Source of the DNA: Porphyromonadaceae bacterium FC4
Lineage (GTDB): Bacteria > Bacteroidota > Bacteroidia > Bacteroidales > Porphyromonadaceae
NCBI GenBank assembly: GCA_900120395.1
Contig: LT635553.1
Coordinates: forward strand, 597,582-661,581
Reading direction: 5' to 3'
DNA: 64,000 bases
Shown here piece by piece: positions 1-7,944 of this stretch; position 1 is the first letter of the stretch, and each line of letters starts with the position of its first letter. A program made the position numbers and the translations under genes. The notes under the pieces are model-generated. The model was not told where the DNA came from, searched no databases, and worked only from the letters and a program-made list of their open reading frames with translations.

Positions 1-1
1 C

Positions 2-3000
2 GGCACCCTTTTGGTGACGCTGGCGATTCTAGTGACGACGGGCTGTCGTGACCAGTTTGCAGAGGACTACTTCCCCGATAATGACAGGCGTACGGAGGAC
101 GGATCCTCAAGCGGTGGTGAGCAGGATATGAATATTGTCCTAGATATCCCCGAGATGCTACAGTCCGGCTCTCTACGCTCCCTCACCCCTGATCAGGAGA
201 GTAATGCTGAGGCCATCAGGATTCTTGCCTTCAATGTCCCCGCCGGAGGGAATGAAGAGCAAGAGACCTACGCTTATGAGGCGCGCATCAAAAGTGGTCC
301 TACTCTTAAGGACGATAAGTACTACGTTACACTAACGCTCAATCAAGGAGCTAAGCCTCAGAGGCTGGTGCTCCTTGCCAACCTCCCCGGTGGCAAGTTG
401 CCCGCTGCGGTTACTGAGGGAGCCACTAAGAAGGATATCTATGAGAGCCTCGTTTATGAGTACGCGGCCGAGGGATGGAAGAGTGCTGGAGACAAGAGCG
501 GTGCCGCCAAGGGAACGGACTACGACCTGATCCCAATGTGGGGTGAGAGCCGTGCGTTTGATGTAGCCGCCGGTGAGAACACTGTAAAAGACTACTACTA
601 TGACGATGGGGTCATACGCCTCTACCGTGCGCTAGCTAGGGTCGATGTGGGAATGAATTTTGATACCGCACCTACGCCCGATGCCTCTCTTCCTGAGAGC
701 AATGAGGGGATGGACAAAACGGCTGAGCGTCTCTTTGACCTCACCGATGTCTACGTTTACCATCCTGCTAAGAGCTACCGTATGGCAGGCAGTATGTCGA
801 ATATCGAAAAGAAGGACGGCAAGTACAAGGCTACTGCTCCAACACTCCCCGCCGGAGTCGAGTACTACACCGGAAAGACGGCTGATGAGCTCAAAATGCA
901 CTACGACGTCAATCCCGAGAAGGGGAGTCTCGTACGCTCTATATACCTCCCCGAGGCGCCCGTCAAAGAGACCGGTGTCGTCAAAGAGGAGCTTGACGGC
1001 AATGCCTGCATTGTCGTAGGTGGTGTCTATAAGGGTAATAACTTCAATCCAAAGGGAAAGGAGAATACCGCCAAGACCTACTACCGTATCGACTTCGTCA
1101 AGGCCAAGGAACAGGGTGAGGACAAGGCGTCACGCGTGCCCATCCTACGTAACTACCGCTACCGTATCAATATCCTCAAGATTGATGGTCCCGGTCACAA
1201 GACCCCGGAGGATGCGATCAATAACACCTCCTCTGATGTCATCTACTCTGTCTCTGTCTGGGATGAAAACGAGACCTCTAAGGTGGTTACCGATGGCAAG
1301 TATTGGCTCAAGCTCTCTCAGGACCAGCTCAATGTAGGTAAATATGGCGGTAAGCTGCCCATTACCTTTGAGACCAATTGCCCCGAAGGCTGGGAGCTCA
1401 TCGTACCTGATGAGTACGCTCCCGATCCCCTGAATCACCCCGAGAAGCGTACCCCTAACCCTCTCGCCAAACCGGAGAATAAGGAATGGGTCAAGACGGT
1501 ACTCGGACAGAAGATCGGCGACGTCAACGGACTGAAGTCCTCTACCGGCAAGGAGACCAAGCCGGAGACAGTCGACTTTGCCATCAAGATGCAGGACGAC
1601 CCCGATTTCCAAGGACTGGAGGGCGCTTTTATCGTACAGACCTACGGCGGTCGCCTCAATTGGACCGTCCGTGTCCGTCAGACCAATAAGCTCGACCTCG
1701 TCCTCGAGATCTACAAGGACAAGGAGATGACCCAGCAGACCAACTTCATCGAGGTCCACGAGGGTGGGTGGAGTTTCGATAGGACGGTTACGGTGGATGG
1801 CAAGGAGTACTCCCCTAAGGACCAAGGCTCCTATACCGTCTTCTATGTCCGGGCACTCCCCTACGGACCTCTCGAAGGTCAGGAGAAGCTCAAAGGCTGG
1901 GATCTCACCGTCACCGATGCCGGTGGCAATGACTTCAAGTTCTGGTCCTATGGCGGTCATGGATACCCCGGTCCTGATAATAAAGAGACCGACCTCACCG
2001 AGACCGACTTCCTCAGCTTCAATAATTACTATGAGGGAAACGGGTACATACCCCTGATGTTTAAGCAGGTGGGAAACAACCTCTACGAGCTCGCTGTCTC
2101 CAATGACGGTATCTCGACGACGAACCGCGACCCCTTCGAGATCCGTCGGAATAAGTATACCTTTACCCTCACGGTTACTGATCCCGCAGACTCGACCAAG
2201 AAGGAGAGTATCTCCAAGTCCATCAATGTTCTCCAGCAGGAGCACAATATCATCCTCTACACCGACAGAGAGCTCACTAATCCGGTTTCCTACGACGAGA
2301 ACCATCCCGAGCTCTTCCTGATGAACGGTAAGGACAAGCAGCTCTACGTCAAGAGCAACATCCCCGGATACATCAAGCTCCTCCGTCAGGGACAGGACGT
2401 TCGCGCACGAGGGACCGATCCGCAGAGACCCGAGATGATTCCGATGGAGCAGATAGTCGGTGCTAAGGCTGACTATAGCCGACTCACGATCGATAAGAGC
2501 ACGCTTCAGAAAAATATTAGCACCCCTCAGGACATCTACTATTTCCCCGCCAACCTCGGTACAGAGAATCTCCGCAATATGTACAGCTTCAAGACGCGCG
2601 ATGATATCAAAGCCGACGAGAAGCTGCGCTGGGGCTACGCCGACTGGACCGTCGATACGACCGATCCCTTCTTCAAGTGGAAGTTTGACGATGGCGATGA
2701 GGCGGGTGAAAACTTCCGCACCGAGTTCGTCTGCGTTGCAGTACGCCCGGAGGCCAATTGCTATGTCCTCGAGCTCGACAGCTATGGTATCTTTATCCCT
2801 CTCTCCCGCATCAACACCGCCGCAGACACCTTCTACGACAAGTGGGAGATGCCCAAGGACTGGGACAGCTATATAGTTGGTGCTCTCGGTGGAGAGACAC
2901 GATGGGTTCAATCCTATAAGGGACCGACGGCTTGGTCAGACTTCATGATGGAGGAGAATCATGGTCTCCATCACCTCGATGACGACGATGATGTCACGCC

Positions 3001-4354
3001 GGAGTTCATCTGGACCGATTATGATCCGCTCACGCCCACCTCGTCTACGACGCTTTTTGATCCCGACAATGTGCAAAACTCCCACGGTCCGATCCGTGCA
3101 CTTGATATCGTTGATTTTGACGGTGAGAGGTTCCTTTATGTAATGCCGGGAGAGAATACGAGTAAGAATGTCTGCAACTCGCTGGTCGCCGTACGCTCAA
3201 GCAAGTATACCAAGAAGATGACCGGTATCCCTGAGGTCGACAATGGTACCGTCTTCCGAGCCAATAAGGCAAGCAGTAAGGCGATCCTTTGGTCTTGGCA
3301 CATCATTACTGTGCCAAAGGGTAAGCGGGCAGATTATCTTGCTCTCAATAAGTTCGTCACCTTGGATATGGGGTCGGAGAAGGTTGATGGTGTCACGTAT
3401 ACCTATTCCTGGGAACATCCCGGTCTCCTCTATCAGGAGCTGGGTGCCAAGAAGCCGGCGGACATAACTACTGCCACAGGAGGCTGGGCAACTGGTGAGG
3501 GATTGGCTTGGCAACCCGACAATTACGATCTCCTTGGTATGGTCTATCAGTGGGGGCGCAAGGACCCTTTCCCCAAGGAGAACTTTGGTGGCAAGAAGGG
3601 CGAGTCGAGTCGCATATTCCCCTACCTCAAGGATGCCTCCGGCAATCACTTCCGTACCGAGTGGTATGGTGACAAGGATAGGTCGTACCGCTTTACGTAC
3701 AAGCAGTCGATCGAGAACCCCACCGTTGCCGTCCGTGCAAATGCCGATGGTGATGAGCACTGGATGGTGGAAGGAGGACGTGAGACCAGCAACGGTCCGC
3801 AGGGTGCCATGCAGAGGTATCAAGTCTCCTTCATCTGGGGTGGTAAGATCTTAGGAGCCGCAAGTGAGAGAGAGGTGACTCGCAACGAGACCGACAAGAC
3901 TGTCTGGGATCCGTGCCCCTATGGCTTCAAGGTTCCCTCTGTCGGCGCCGAGGTGGGTATGCCATACAATGAGTATAATAGTAAGGAGACAGGTATTGCA
4001 GCTATAAGGAAAGCAAAAGTTAGAGCCCGGATCGGTGCTAATCGTGCCAAGCCGCTGACTCATGGATATGGTTCGGAAACCTACTGGAATGGTTCTCTCT
4101 CCGGAAATGGTTATGAGAAACCCGGTGCTACGCGTGGCGCATTCGTCCACTTCCACTCCTCCTGCCCCGTTTATGGAGGAATGGGGCGCTCCGGAGCCTG
4201 GGAGCTTAAGACTACGACCGATTACTACTCTGGAGCGGGCGTGCCTGTCAATCTGTCCGGTAAGGCTGCCGTCCTCCCCATCTTCCCGGTAGCCAACAGC
4301 AAGGAGCAGGACTACCAGGAGTACTGGAAGCCCTCCACCCGCTCGGCTAAGTAA
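2..4354 (+). CDS. Large fimbrillin-family (DUF4906-like) lipoprotein, 5' partial
   Basis: The frame is already open at base 2, so the true start lies upstream; at least 1450 residues are visible. The beginning reads as the end of a lipoprotein signal peptide (hydrophobic run, then LVTTGC), so the protein is probably exported and lipidated. The first ~420 residues look like Bacteroidales fimbrillin/DUF4906 proteins (RLYRALARVDV, then RNYRYRINILKIDGPG and a VWDE strand). The middle is a series of Ig-like beta-rich stretches, and near residue 1299 is WDPCPYGFKVPS, typical of FISUMP-type C-terminal domains. The size resembles an accessory or tip component of a fimbria rather than a shaft subunit. 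A strong hairpin terminator follows at 4407, so it ends its transcription unit. The family assignment is by motif recognition; the tip role is inferred. Confidence 0.75.
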   Translation, partial: GTLLVTLAILVTTGCRDQFAEDYFPDNDRRTEDGSSSGGEQDMNIVLDIPEMLQSGSLRSLTPDQESNAEAIRILAFNVPAGGNEEQETYAYEARIKSGPTLKDDKYYVTLTLNQGAKPQRLVLLANLPGGKLPAAVTEGATKKDIYESLVYEYAAEGWKSAGDKSGAAKGTDYDLIPMWGESRAFDVAAGENTVKDYYYDDGVIRLYRALARVDVGMNFDTAPTPDASLPESNEGMDKTAERLFDLTDVYVYHPAKSYRMAGSMSNIEKKDGKYKATAPTLPAGVEYYTGKTADELKMHYDVNPEKGSLVRSIYLPEAPVKETGVVKEELDGNACIVVGGVYKGNNFNPKGKENTAKTYYRIDFVKAKEQGEDKASRVPILRNYRYRINILKIDGPGHKTPEDAINNTSSDVIYSVSVWDENETSKVVTDGKYWLKLSQDQLNVGKYGGKLPITFETNCPEGWELIVPDEYAPDPLNHPEKRTPNPLAKPENKEWVKTVLGQKIGDVNGLKSSTGKETKPETVDFAIKMQDDPDFQGLEGAFIVQTYGGRLNWTVRVRQTNKLDLVLEIYKDKEMTQQTNFIEVHEGGWSFDRTVTVDGKEYSPKDQGSYTVFYVRALPYGPLEGQEKLKGWDLTVTDAGGNDFKFWSYGGHGYPGPDNKETDLTETDFLSFNNYYEGNGYIPLMFKQVGNNLYELAVSNDGISTTNRDPFEIRRNKYTFTLTVTDPADSTKKESISKSINVLQQEHNIILYTDRELTNPVSYDENHPELFLMNGKDKQLYVKSNIPGYIKLLRQGQDVRARGTDPQRPEMIPMEQIVGAKADYSRLTIDKSTLQKNISTPQDIYYFPANLGTENLRNMYSFKTRDDIKADEKLRWGYADWTVDTTDPFFKWKFDDGDEAGENFRTEFVCVAVRPEANCYVLELDSYGIFIPLSRINTAADTFYDKWEMPKDWDSYIVGALGGETRWVQSYKGPTAWSDFMMEENHGLHHLDDDDDVTPEFIWTDYDPLTPTSSTTLFDPDNVQNSHGPIRALDIVDFDGERFLYVMPGENTSKNVCNSLVAVRSSKYTKKMTGIPEVDNGTVFRANKASSKAILWSWHIITVPKGKRADYLALNKFVTLDMGSEKVDGVTYTYSWEHPGLLYQELGAKKPADITTATGGWATGEGLAWQPDNYDLLGMVYQWGRKDPFPKENFGGKKGESSRIFPYLKDASGNHFRTEWYGDKDRSYRFTYKQSIENPTVAVRANADGDEHWMVEGGRETSNGPQGAMQRYQVSFIWGGKILGAASEREVTRNETDKTVWDPCPYGFKVPSVGAEVGMPYNEYNSKETGIAAIRKAKVRARIGANRAKPLTHGYGSETYWNGSLSGNGYEKPGATRGAFVHFHSSCPVYGGMGRSGAWELKTTTDYYSGAGVPVNLSGKAAVLPIFPVANSKEQDYQEYWKPSTRSAK

Positions 4355-4406
4355 GTCAGAGACTCTACCCCACCCAAACCGGGTGTGGTAAGGTGAGATG
4401 AGATGA

Positions 4407-4443
4407 AAATAGCCTGTAGATACCTGGTATCTACAGGCTATTT
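4407..4443 (+). terminator. Hairpin terminator after the fimbrial lipoprotein
   Basis: Two perfect 17-base arms (4407-4423 and 4427-4443) around a 3-base loop. The arms begin with AAATAGCC and end with GGCTATTT, so the hairpin can terminate in both directions. It stands 52 bases after the stop codon. Confidence 0.85.
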
Positions 4444-4831
4444 CGTCTCCACCGCCGACCCCGCCAGGGGTCGTTTATTCCTAGCAAACCCGGGGACTGC
4501 CGACCCTGCCAGGGGTCGTTTCTTCATAGCCCGGGTGTCGAGGCGCGTAGCGCCGAAGACCCCGGGTAAACGAAGCTTCCACCCACCCCCCGACCCCGCT
4601 AGGGGTCGCCAAACGATCGACCCTCTGGCGACCCCTAGCGGGGTCGTTTTATTGACGAGGGCTATCTCTATTCCCGGGGTCATCGTCGGGGCGTTCGCCC
4701 CTCCTCGACCGCCGGGCTATGAAAGAGGCACCCCTGTCGGGGTGCTACCGCCCCACCGCTTCGCCCTCTTCTTTTTCCCAAACCGGCACCCTTTCGGGGT
4801 CGCCATTCCCTATCCGCTCTTTTCCCTAACC

Positions 4832-5080
4832 CTCGACTACGAAAGAACGACCCCGTAGGGGTCGAAGAATCTAGCCCCGGGTCAGAGCTCCGAAGGAGCA
4901 TCTGACCCGGGGTAAATGATCCGGGTTTTATCCCCGACCCTGACGCACGTCGGGATCGCACCCCGTCATCTGATGGTACGACTCCAACGTTCGTCGGAGT
5001 CGTGTTCCTTGTCGACCTGCTTTCCCAGGGTCATTCGCTCCTATCGTCGCTCTGACCCTGGGCTATTGATGTACGACCCC
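4832..5080 (+). repeat. 250-bp direct repeat, copy 1
   Basis: Begins CTCGACTACGAAAGAACG and ends GATGTACGACCCC. Apart from a few substitutions it recurs at 5125-5374. It holds two type-2 hairpins (CCCCGGGTCA and CCCAGGGTCA outer stems) and several type-1 palindromes. Confidence 0.9.
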
Positions 5081-5124
5081 GACGAATGTCGGGGTCAATA
5101 CTCTGTCCGTCCTTTTTTCGAATA

Positions 5125-5374
5125 CTCGACTGCGAAAGAACGACCCCGCCAGGGGTCGAAGAATATAGCTCCGGGTCAGAGCTCCGAAGGAGCATCTGAC
5201 CCGGGGTAACCGATCCGGGTTTTATCCCCGACCCCGACGCACGTCGGGGTCGCACCCCGTCATCTGAAGGTACGACTCCAACGTCCGTCGGAGTCGTGTC
5301 CCTCTTCGACCTGCTTTCCCAGGGTCATTCGCTCCTATCGTCGCTCTGACCCTGGGCTATTGATGTACGACCCC
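5125..5374 (+). repeat. 250-bp direct repeat, copy 2
   Basis: Near-identical to 4832-5080, 44 bases after it. Differences fall as paired changes inside hairpins (for example GACCCTGACG..CGGGATC in copy 1 against GACCCCGACG..CGGGGTC here) or as single substitutions. A related block in opposite orientation is at about 18361-18577. Confidence 0.9.
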
Positions 5375-5890
5375 GCCAGGGGTCGCCGGGAGGGAGGGAT
5401 CGCCGTTTCCCCGGGGTCTTCGGTGCTTCGCACCTCGACCGCGGGCTATGAAAGAACGACCCCTTCGGGGTCGCCAGTCCCGCCCCGCTATCGTCCTTGT
5501 TCCCGCCTCCTCATTGGGTAGAACCTCTGGATCGGCAGCACCCCGTAGGGGTGCCTCCTTCCTAGCCCGGTGGTCGAGGAGGGGCGAACGCCCCGACGAT
5601 GACCCCGGGAAAAGAGATAGCCTCAATAAATAAAACGACCCTGCCAGGGGTCGCCATAGGGTCGATCGTTTGGCGACCCCTGGCGGGGTCGGCGGGAGGG
5701 AGGAGGACGCCCTTTTCCCGGGGTCTTCGGTGCTTCGCACCTCGACCGCCGGGCTATGAATGAACGACCCCTATCGGGGTCGGCAGTCCCGTCCCGCTAT
5801 CGTCCTTATTCCCGCCTCCTCATTGGGTAGAACCTCTGGATCGCCAGTACCCCTGTCGGGGTGCTGCCGACCAAACGTCTATATCCAATA

Positions 5891-6002
5891 AGGGACGGAT
5901 AGTAGCCAAAAGTTTCCAGTAGGAAACCGAACGATTTGACGGATAGAAGCGATCTCTTTCCTACTGGAAACATTTCCCTCCCACCCATCAAACTTTTTTG
6001 CC
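5891..6002. repeat. Twin-palindrome dispersed element, copy A (rearranged)
   Basis: Contains GACGGATAGTAGC, the palindrome GTTTCCAGTAGGAAAC, then TTTGACGGATAGAAGC as in the other copies. The second palindrome is in the opposite orientation (TTTCCTACTGGAAA) and runs into a CATTTCCCTC end, so the right half looks like the reverse strand of another copy. It is the only hybrid of the nine copies and lies upstream of ferritin. Confidence 0.85.
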
Positions 6003-6069
6003 CCCCCCTTAATGGCGACCCCTCCGCGGTCAGCATCTCCCGCAATTAGATTAATTTAGCCCTTGGGCA

Positions 6070-6100
6070 TTGTACAATTCTCAAAAGAGTCGTATCTTTG
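6070..6100 (+). promoter_or_regulatory. Promoter of ferritin
   Basis: The -33 TTG is at 6070-6072 and the -7 box TATCTTTG at 6093-6100, with 20 bases between, matching the Bacteroidetes consensus. Transcription would start near 6107, giving a leader of about 40 bases to the ATG at 6145. Confidence 0.7.
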
Positions 6101-6144
6101 AGAGGATTAAAAAATACAATTCATTTATTTTAGCCCCTACAGAT

Positions 6145-6630
6145 ATGATCAAGAAAGAACTCCTAGATATGATTTGCGAGCAGATTAACTTTGAGTACGA
6201 GTCTGCTTTCATCTACCGCAAGCTAGCCATCGACCTCGAGCTTGAGGGCTGGATCGGCTTTGCCCACTGGTTCACCGCACAGTACGAGGAAGAGGTGGAG
6301 CACGCCGAGGCGATGATCCACTACGTCCTGGAGCGTGGCGAGCAGCCGGTGCTCAAGGACATCAAGATGAGCGACATCAAGTCCGAGAGCATCGTCGGCT
6401 ACTTTGAGATCGCCCACGAGCATGAGTGCCTCGTATCCGACAAGATCGACGAGATCGTGACCAAGGCGATTGAGGTAAAGGACTATGCGACCGAAAACTT
6501 CTTCCGCAAGTTCGTTGACGAGCAGGTAGAGGAAGAGGCGACGACCGCCGGTATCCTCGACCACCTGAAGCTGGTGACCGGCAATGCCGGCTACATGATC
6601 ATCGACCGGGAGCTGGGCGCGCGCAAGTAA
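6145..6630 (+). CDS. ftnA: Non-heme bacterial ferritin
   Basis: Cytoplasmic iron-storage protein that oxidises Fe(II) at a di-iron centre and stores it in a 24-mer shell. The protein has 161 residues, the normal family length. Ferroxidase-centre residues fall at the same numbers as in E. coli FtnA: E17, E50, H53, E94, Q127 and E130, with Tyr24 also present. An upstream in-frame start at 6070 would coincide with the promoter -33 box and adds residues absent from the family, so the ATG at 6145 is chosen. It is monocistronic, with its own promoter and a 38-bp palindromic terminator. Repeat islands flank it on both sides. The neighbouring superoxide dismutase also deals with iron and oxygen stress. 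Confidence 0.95.
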   Translation: MIKKELLDMICEQINFEYESAFIYRKLAIDLELEGWIGFAHWFTAQYEEEVEHAEAMIHYVLERGEQPVLKDIKMSDIKSESIVGYFEIAHEHECLVSDKIDEIVTKAIEVKDYATENFFRKFVDEQVEEEATTAGILDHLKLVTGNAGYMIIDRELGARK

Positions 6631-6661
6631 CGTCGGTCCCCGATATCTTTTTATCCCCAAA

Positions 6662-6699
6662 AGAGAGGGTGTGTCAAAAGCTTTTGACACACCCTCTCT
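6662..6699. terminator. Perfect 38-bp palindrome, ferritin terminator
   Basis: Self-complementary from 6662 to 6699 with no loop bases, centred on CAAAAGCTTTTG and carrying the GGGTGTGTC core. It belongs to a family with copies at 18756, 44796 and 56421. A U-run is not obvious, so termination is inferred from position and stem strength. Confidence 0.75.
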
Positions 6700-6714
6700 C
6701 CATCTAGGTGGAAG

Positions 6715-6945
6715 ACGACCGGTCCTATGGCGACCCCTTCGGGGTCGGCGGTGGGGAAGAGGGGTCGCCGTTTCCCCGGGGTCTTCGGTGCTTCGCACCT
6801 CGACCGCCGGGCTATGAAAGAACGACCCCTGCCGGGGTCGTGATTTGGTTTGGGGACAATCTTATCCCAGGGGTCATCGTCGGGGCGTCCGCCCCTCCTC
6901 GACCGCGGGCTATGAAGAAACGACCCCTAACGGGGTCGGCAGGAT
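6715..6945. repeat. GC-rich hairpin-array, small block between ferritin and SOD
   Basis: Same units as the 4.4-5.9 kb island: type-1 GACCCC/GGGGTC palindromes (for example 6732-6747 and 6822-6839) and two type-2 hairpins at 6775-6811 (inner stem GGTGC/GCACC) and 6866-6909 (inner stem GGGGCG/GCCCC), each followed by CTATGAA. The two type-2 copies share the outer stem but differ in the inner stem by paired changes. Confidence 0.88.
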
Positions 6946-6988
6946 AAAAAATGAGCCCCGTCAGCAAGGGCTGCGGGGCTCGTTTTTG
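6946..6988 (-). terminator. Terminator of the superoxide dismutase gene
   Basis: GAGCCCCG (6953-6960) pairs with CGGGGCTC (6974-6981). On the minus strand the stem is followed by a run of T from the AAAAAA at 6946-6951, a classical intrinsic terminator 22 bases after the sod stop. Confidence 0.85.
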
Positions 6989-7009
6989 GGGGTTACTCCT
7001 ATAGAGTGG

Positions 7010-7738
7010 TTACTTTGCGCACTCGTTGTAGCGCTGCTCTACCACCTTCCAGTCGGTGATCTTCCAGATGTTTTTGAGGTAGTCCATGCGGACGTTGCGG
7101 TAGTCGAGGTAGTAGGAGTGCTCCCAGACGTCGATCGCTAGAAGGGGCTCCTGATTCTTGGTGACGGGGTTGTCGGCGTTTTGGGTCTTGGTGATGACCA
7201 GCTTGCCGTCTTTGTCGCAAGCGAGGAAGCACCAGCCGGATCCAAACACGGATGCCGCTTCGGTCTGGAACTGCTCCCGGAACTTCTCAAAGGATCCAAA
7301 GGTCTTGTCGATCGCCTCTGCCAGCTTGCCCTCGGGCTTTTGCTTGGCTTCGCTCTGCGGAGCCATCTGCAGGAAGAAGAGGTAGTGGTTGAGGCTCTGC
7401 CCTGCTTGGTTGAAGAGCTTGCCCTCCGAGGACTTGACGATCTCTACGAGGGACTTGTTTTCGAAGTCGGTGCCCTTGATCAGTTCGTTCAGCGTATTGA
7501 GATAGCCTGCGTAGTGCTTGCCATAGTGGAGCTCTACGGTTTCTTTGCCCATGACGGGCTCTAGGGCATCAGTTGCATAGGGTAGTTGGGGTAGTTCGAA
7601 TTTCATATCTTTATTGGGGTTTTGATCCGTGGTCTTCGTGGTGTTTTGGGAGTTACCCGTGCTGCATGCAAAAGTCGACACCGCCAGCACACCTGCCAAA
7701 ACCAGGGATAAGTTTAGTAAAAAATTATTTCCGCTCAT
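7010..7738 (-). CDS. Fe/Mn superoxide dismutase with lipoprotein signal peptide
   Basis: Converts superoxide to hydrogen peroxide and oxygen. The ~200-residue enzyme part starts at KFELPQLPYATDALEP. Metal ligands are recognisable: His in VELHYGKHY, His in QSLNHYLFF, and Asp and His in DVWEHSYYLDY. Ahead of it, in frame, is a 32-residue leader with a positive/hydrophobic core and lipobox-like STFAC, then a polar linker rich in Thr, Asn and Gln. That predicts an exported lipid-anchored enzyme (242 residues from the ATG at 7738). The usual cytosolic form would start at the internal ATG at 7606, which is also possible, perhaps as a second product. The open frame up to 7909 precedes any sensible signal peptide and is not used. 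Confidence 0.9.
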   Translation of the reverse strand: MSGNNFLLNLSLVLAGVLAVSTFACSTGNSQNTTKTTDQNPNKDMKFELPQLPYATDALEPVMGKETVELHYGKHYAGYLNTLNELIKGTDFENKSLVEIVKSSEGKLFNQAGQSLNHYLFFLQMAPQSEAKQKPEGKLAEAIDKTFGSFEKFREQFQTEAASVFGSGWCFLACDKDGKLVITKTQNADNPVTKNQEPLLAIDVWEHSYYLDYRNVRMDYLKNIWKITDWKVVEQRYNECAK

Positions 7739-7769
7739 GTCGCTTTGTTTGTATAGGCTTAGTGAGTGT

Positions 7770-7786
7770 GAATACACCGTGTATTC
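7770..7786. promoter_or_regulatory. Perfect 17-bp inverted repeat upstream of sod
   Basis: GAATACAC-C-GTGTATTC, two perfect 8-base arms with one central base, 32 bases upstream of the sod ATG. It has the size of a dimeric regulator operator or a small hairpin in the leader. No known operator is assigned. Confidence 0.45.
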
Positions 7787-7880
7787 GCTTATATAACAAG
7801 CGTGCCCACCAAATGGTTCACACGTGGTGGTTTGTCCCCGTATCCCCCCTCGATACCGACGTTCGTCGGGGGCGGCTTCT

Positions 7881-7912
7881 TTTGATACCGGCCTTGGTTT
7901 TTGGTACATTTG
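7881..7912 (+). promoter_or_regulatory. Promoter of the meaB operon
   Basis: TTTG at 7881-7884 and TACATTTG at 7905-7912 with 20 bases between: full match to the Bacteroidetes -33/-7 consensus. The leader to the meaB ATG would be about 25 bases. Confidence 0.75.
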
Positions 7913-7944
7913 TGAAGTAGACGATTCAAGATGATTCGAAGAAT

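Larger units (their letters stand above)
4447..5876. repeat. GC-rich hairpin-array island 1
   Basis: About 1.4 kb without a credible gene, packed with inverted repeats of two alternating types. Type 1 is a short GACCCC-n-GGGGTC palindrome (for example 4456-4473, 4501-4518, 4591-4608), with variants GACTCC/GGAGTC and GCACCCC/GGGGTGC. Type 2 is a longer hairpin with outer stem CCCGGGGTC / GACCnnCGGG, a variable inner stem-loop and a tail CTATGAA or CTATT (for example 4530-4566 reverse, 4673-4716, 5410-5445, 5566-5609 reverse, 5717-5753). A 20-base-arm inverted repeat lies at 5636-5655/5672-5691. The ORFs crossing this island are low-complexity Arg/Pro/Gly-rich translations and are not called as genes. 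Confidence 0.9.

Noticed and set aside
1145..2911. 588-codon open frame on the minus strand inside the fimbrial lipoprotein gene
   Set aside because: It is antisense to a gene with clear signal and domain motifs; its translation shows only Leu/Val/Ile/Asp/Glu bias expected from complementary codons.
4403..5740. Several open frames of 70-150 codons in the GC-rich array
   Set aside because: Translations are repeats of Arg/Pro/Gly/Ser with no family motif, follow the palindromes, and occur on both strands.
4447..5876. CRISPR-like appearance of the repeat island
   Set aside because: Unit spacing is irregular, the repeats are palindromes of several types in both orientations, there are no unique spacers of constant length, and no cas genes are in the window.
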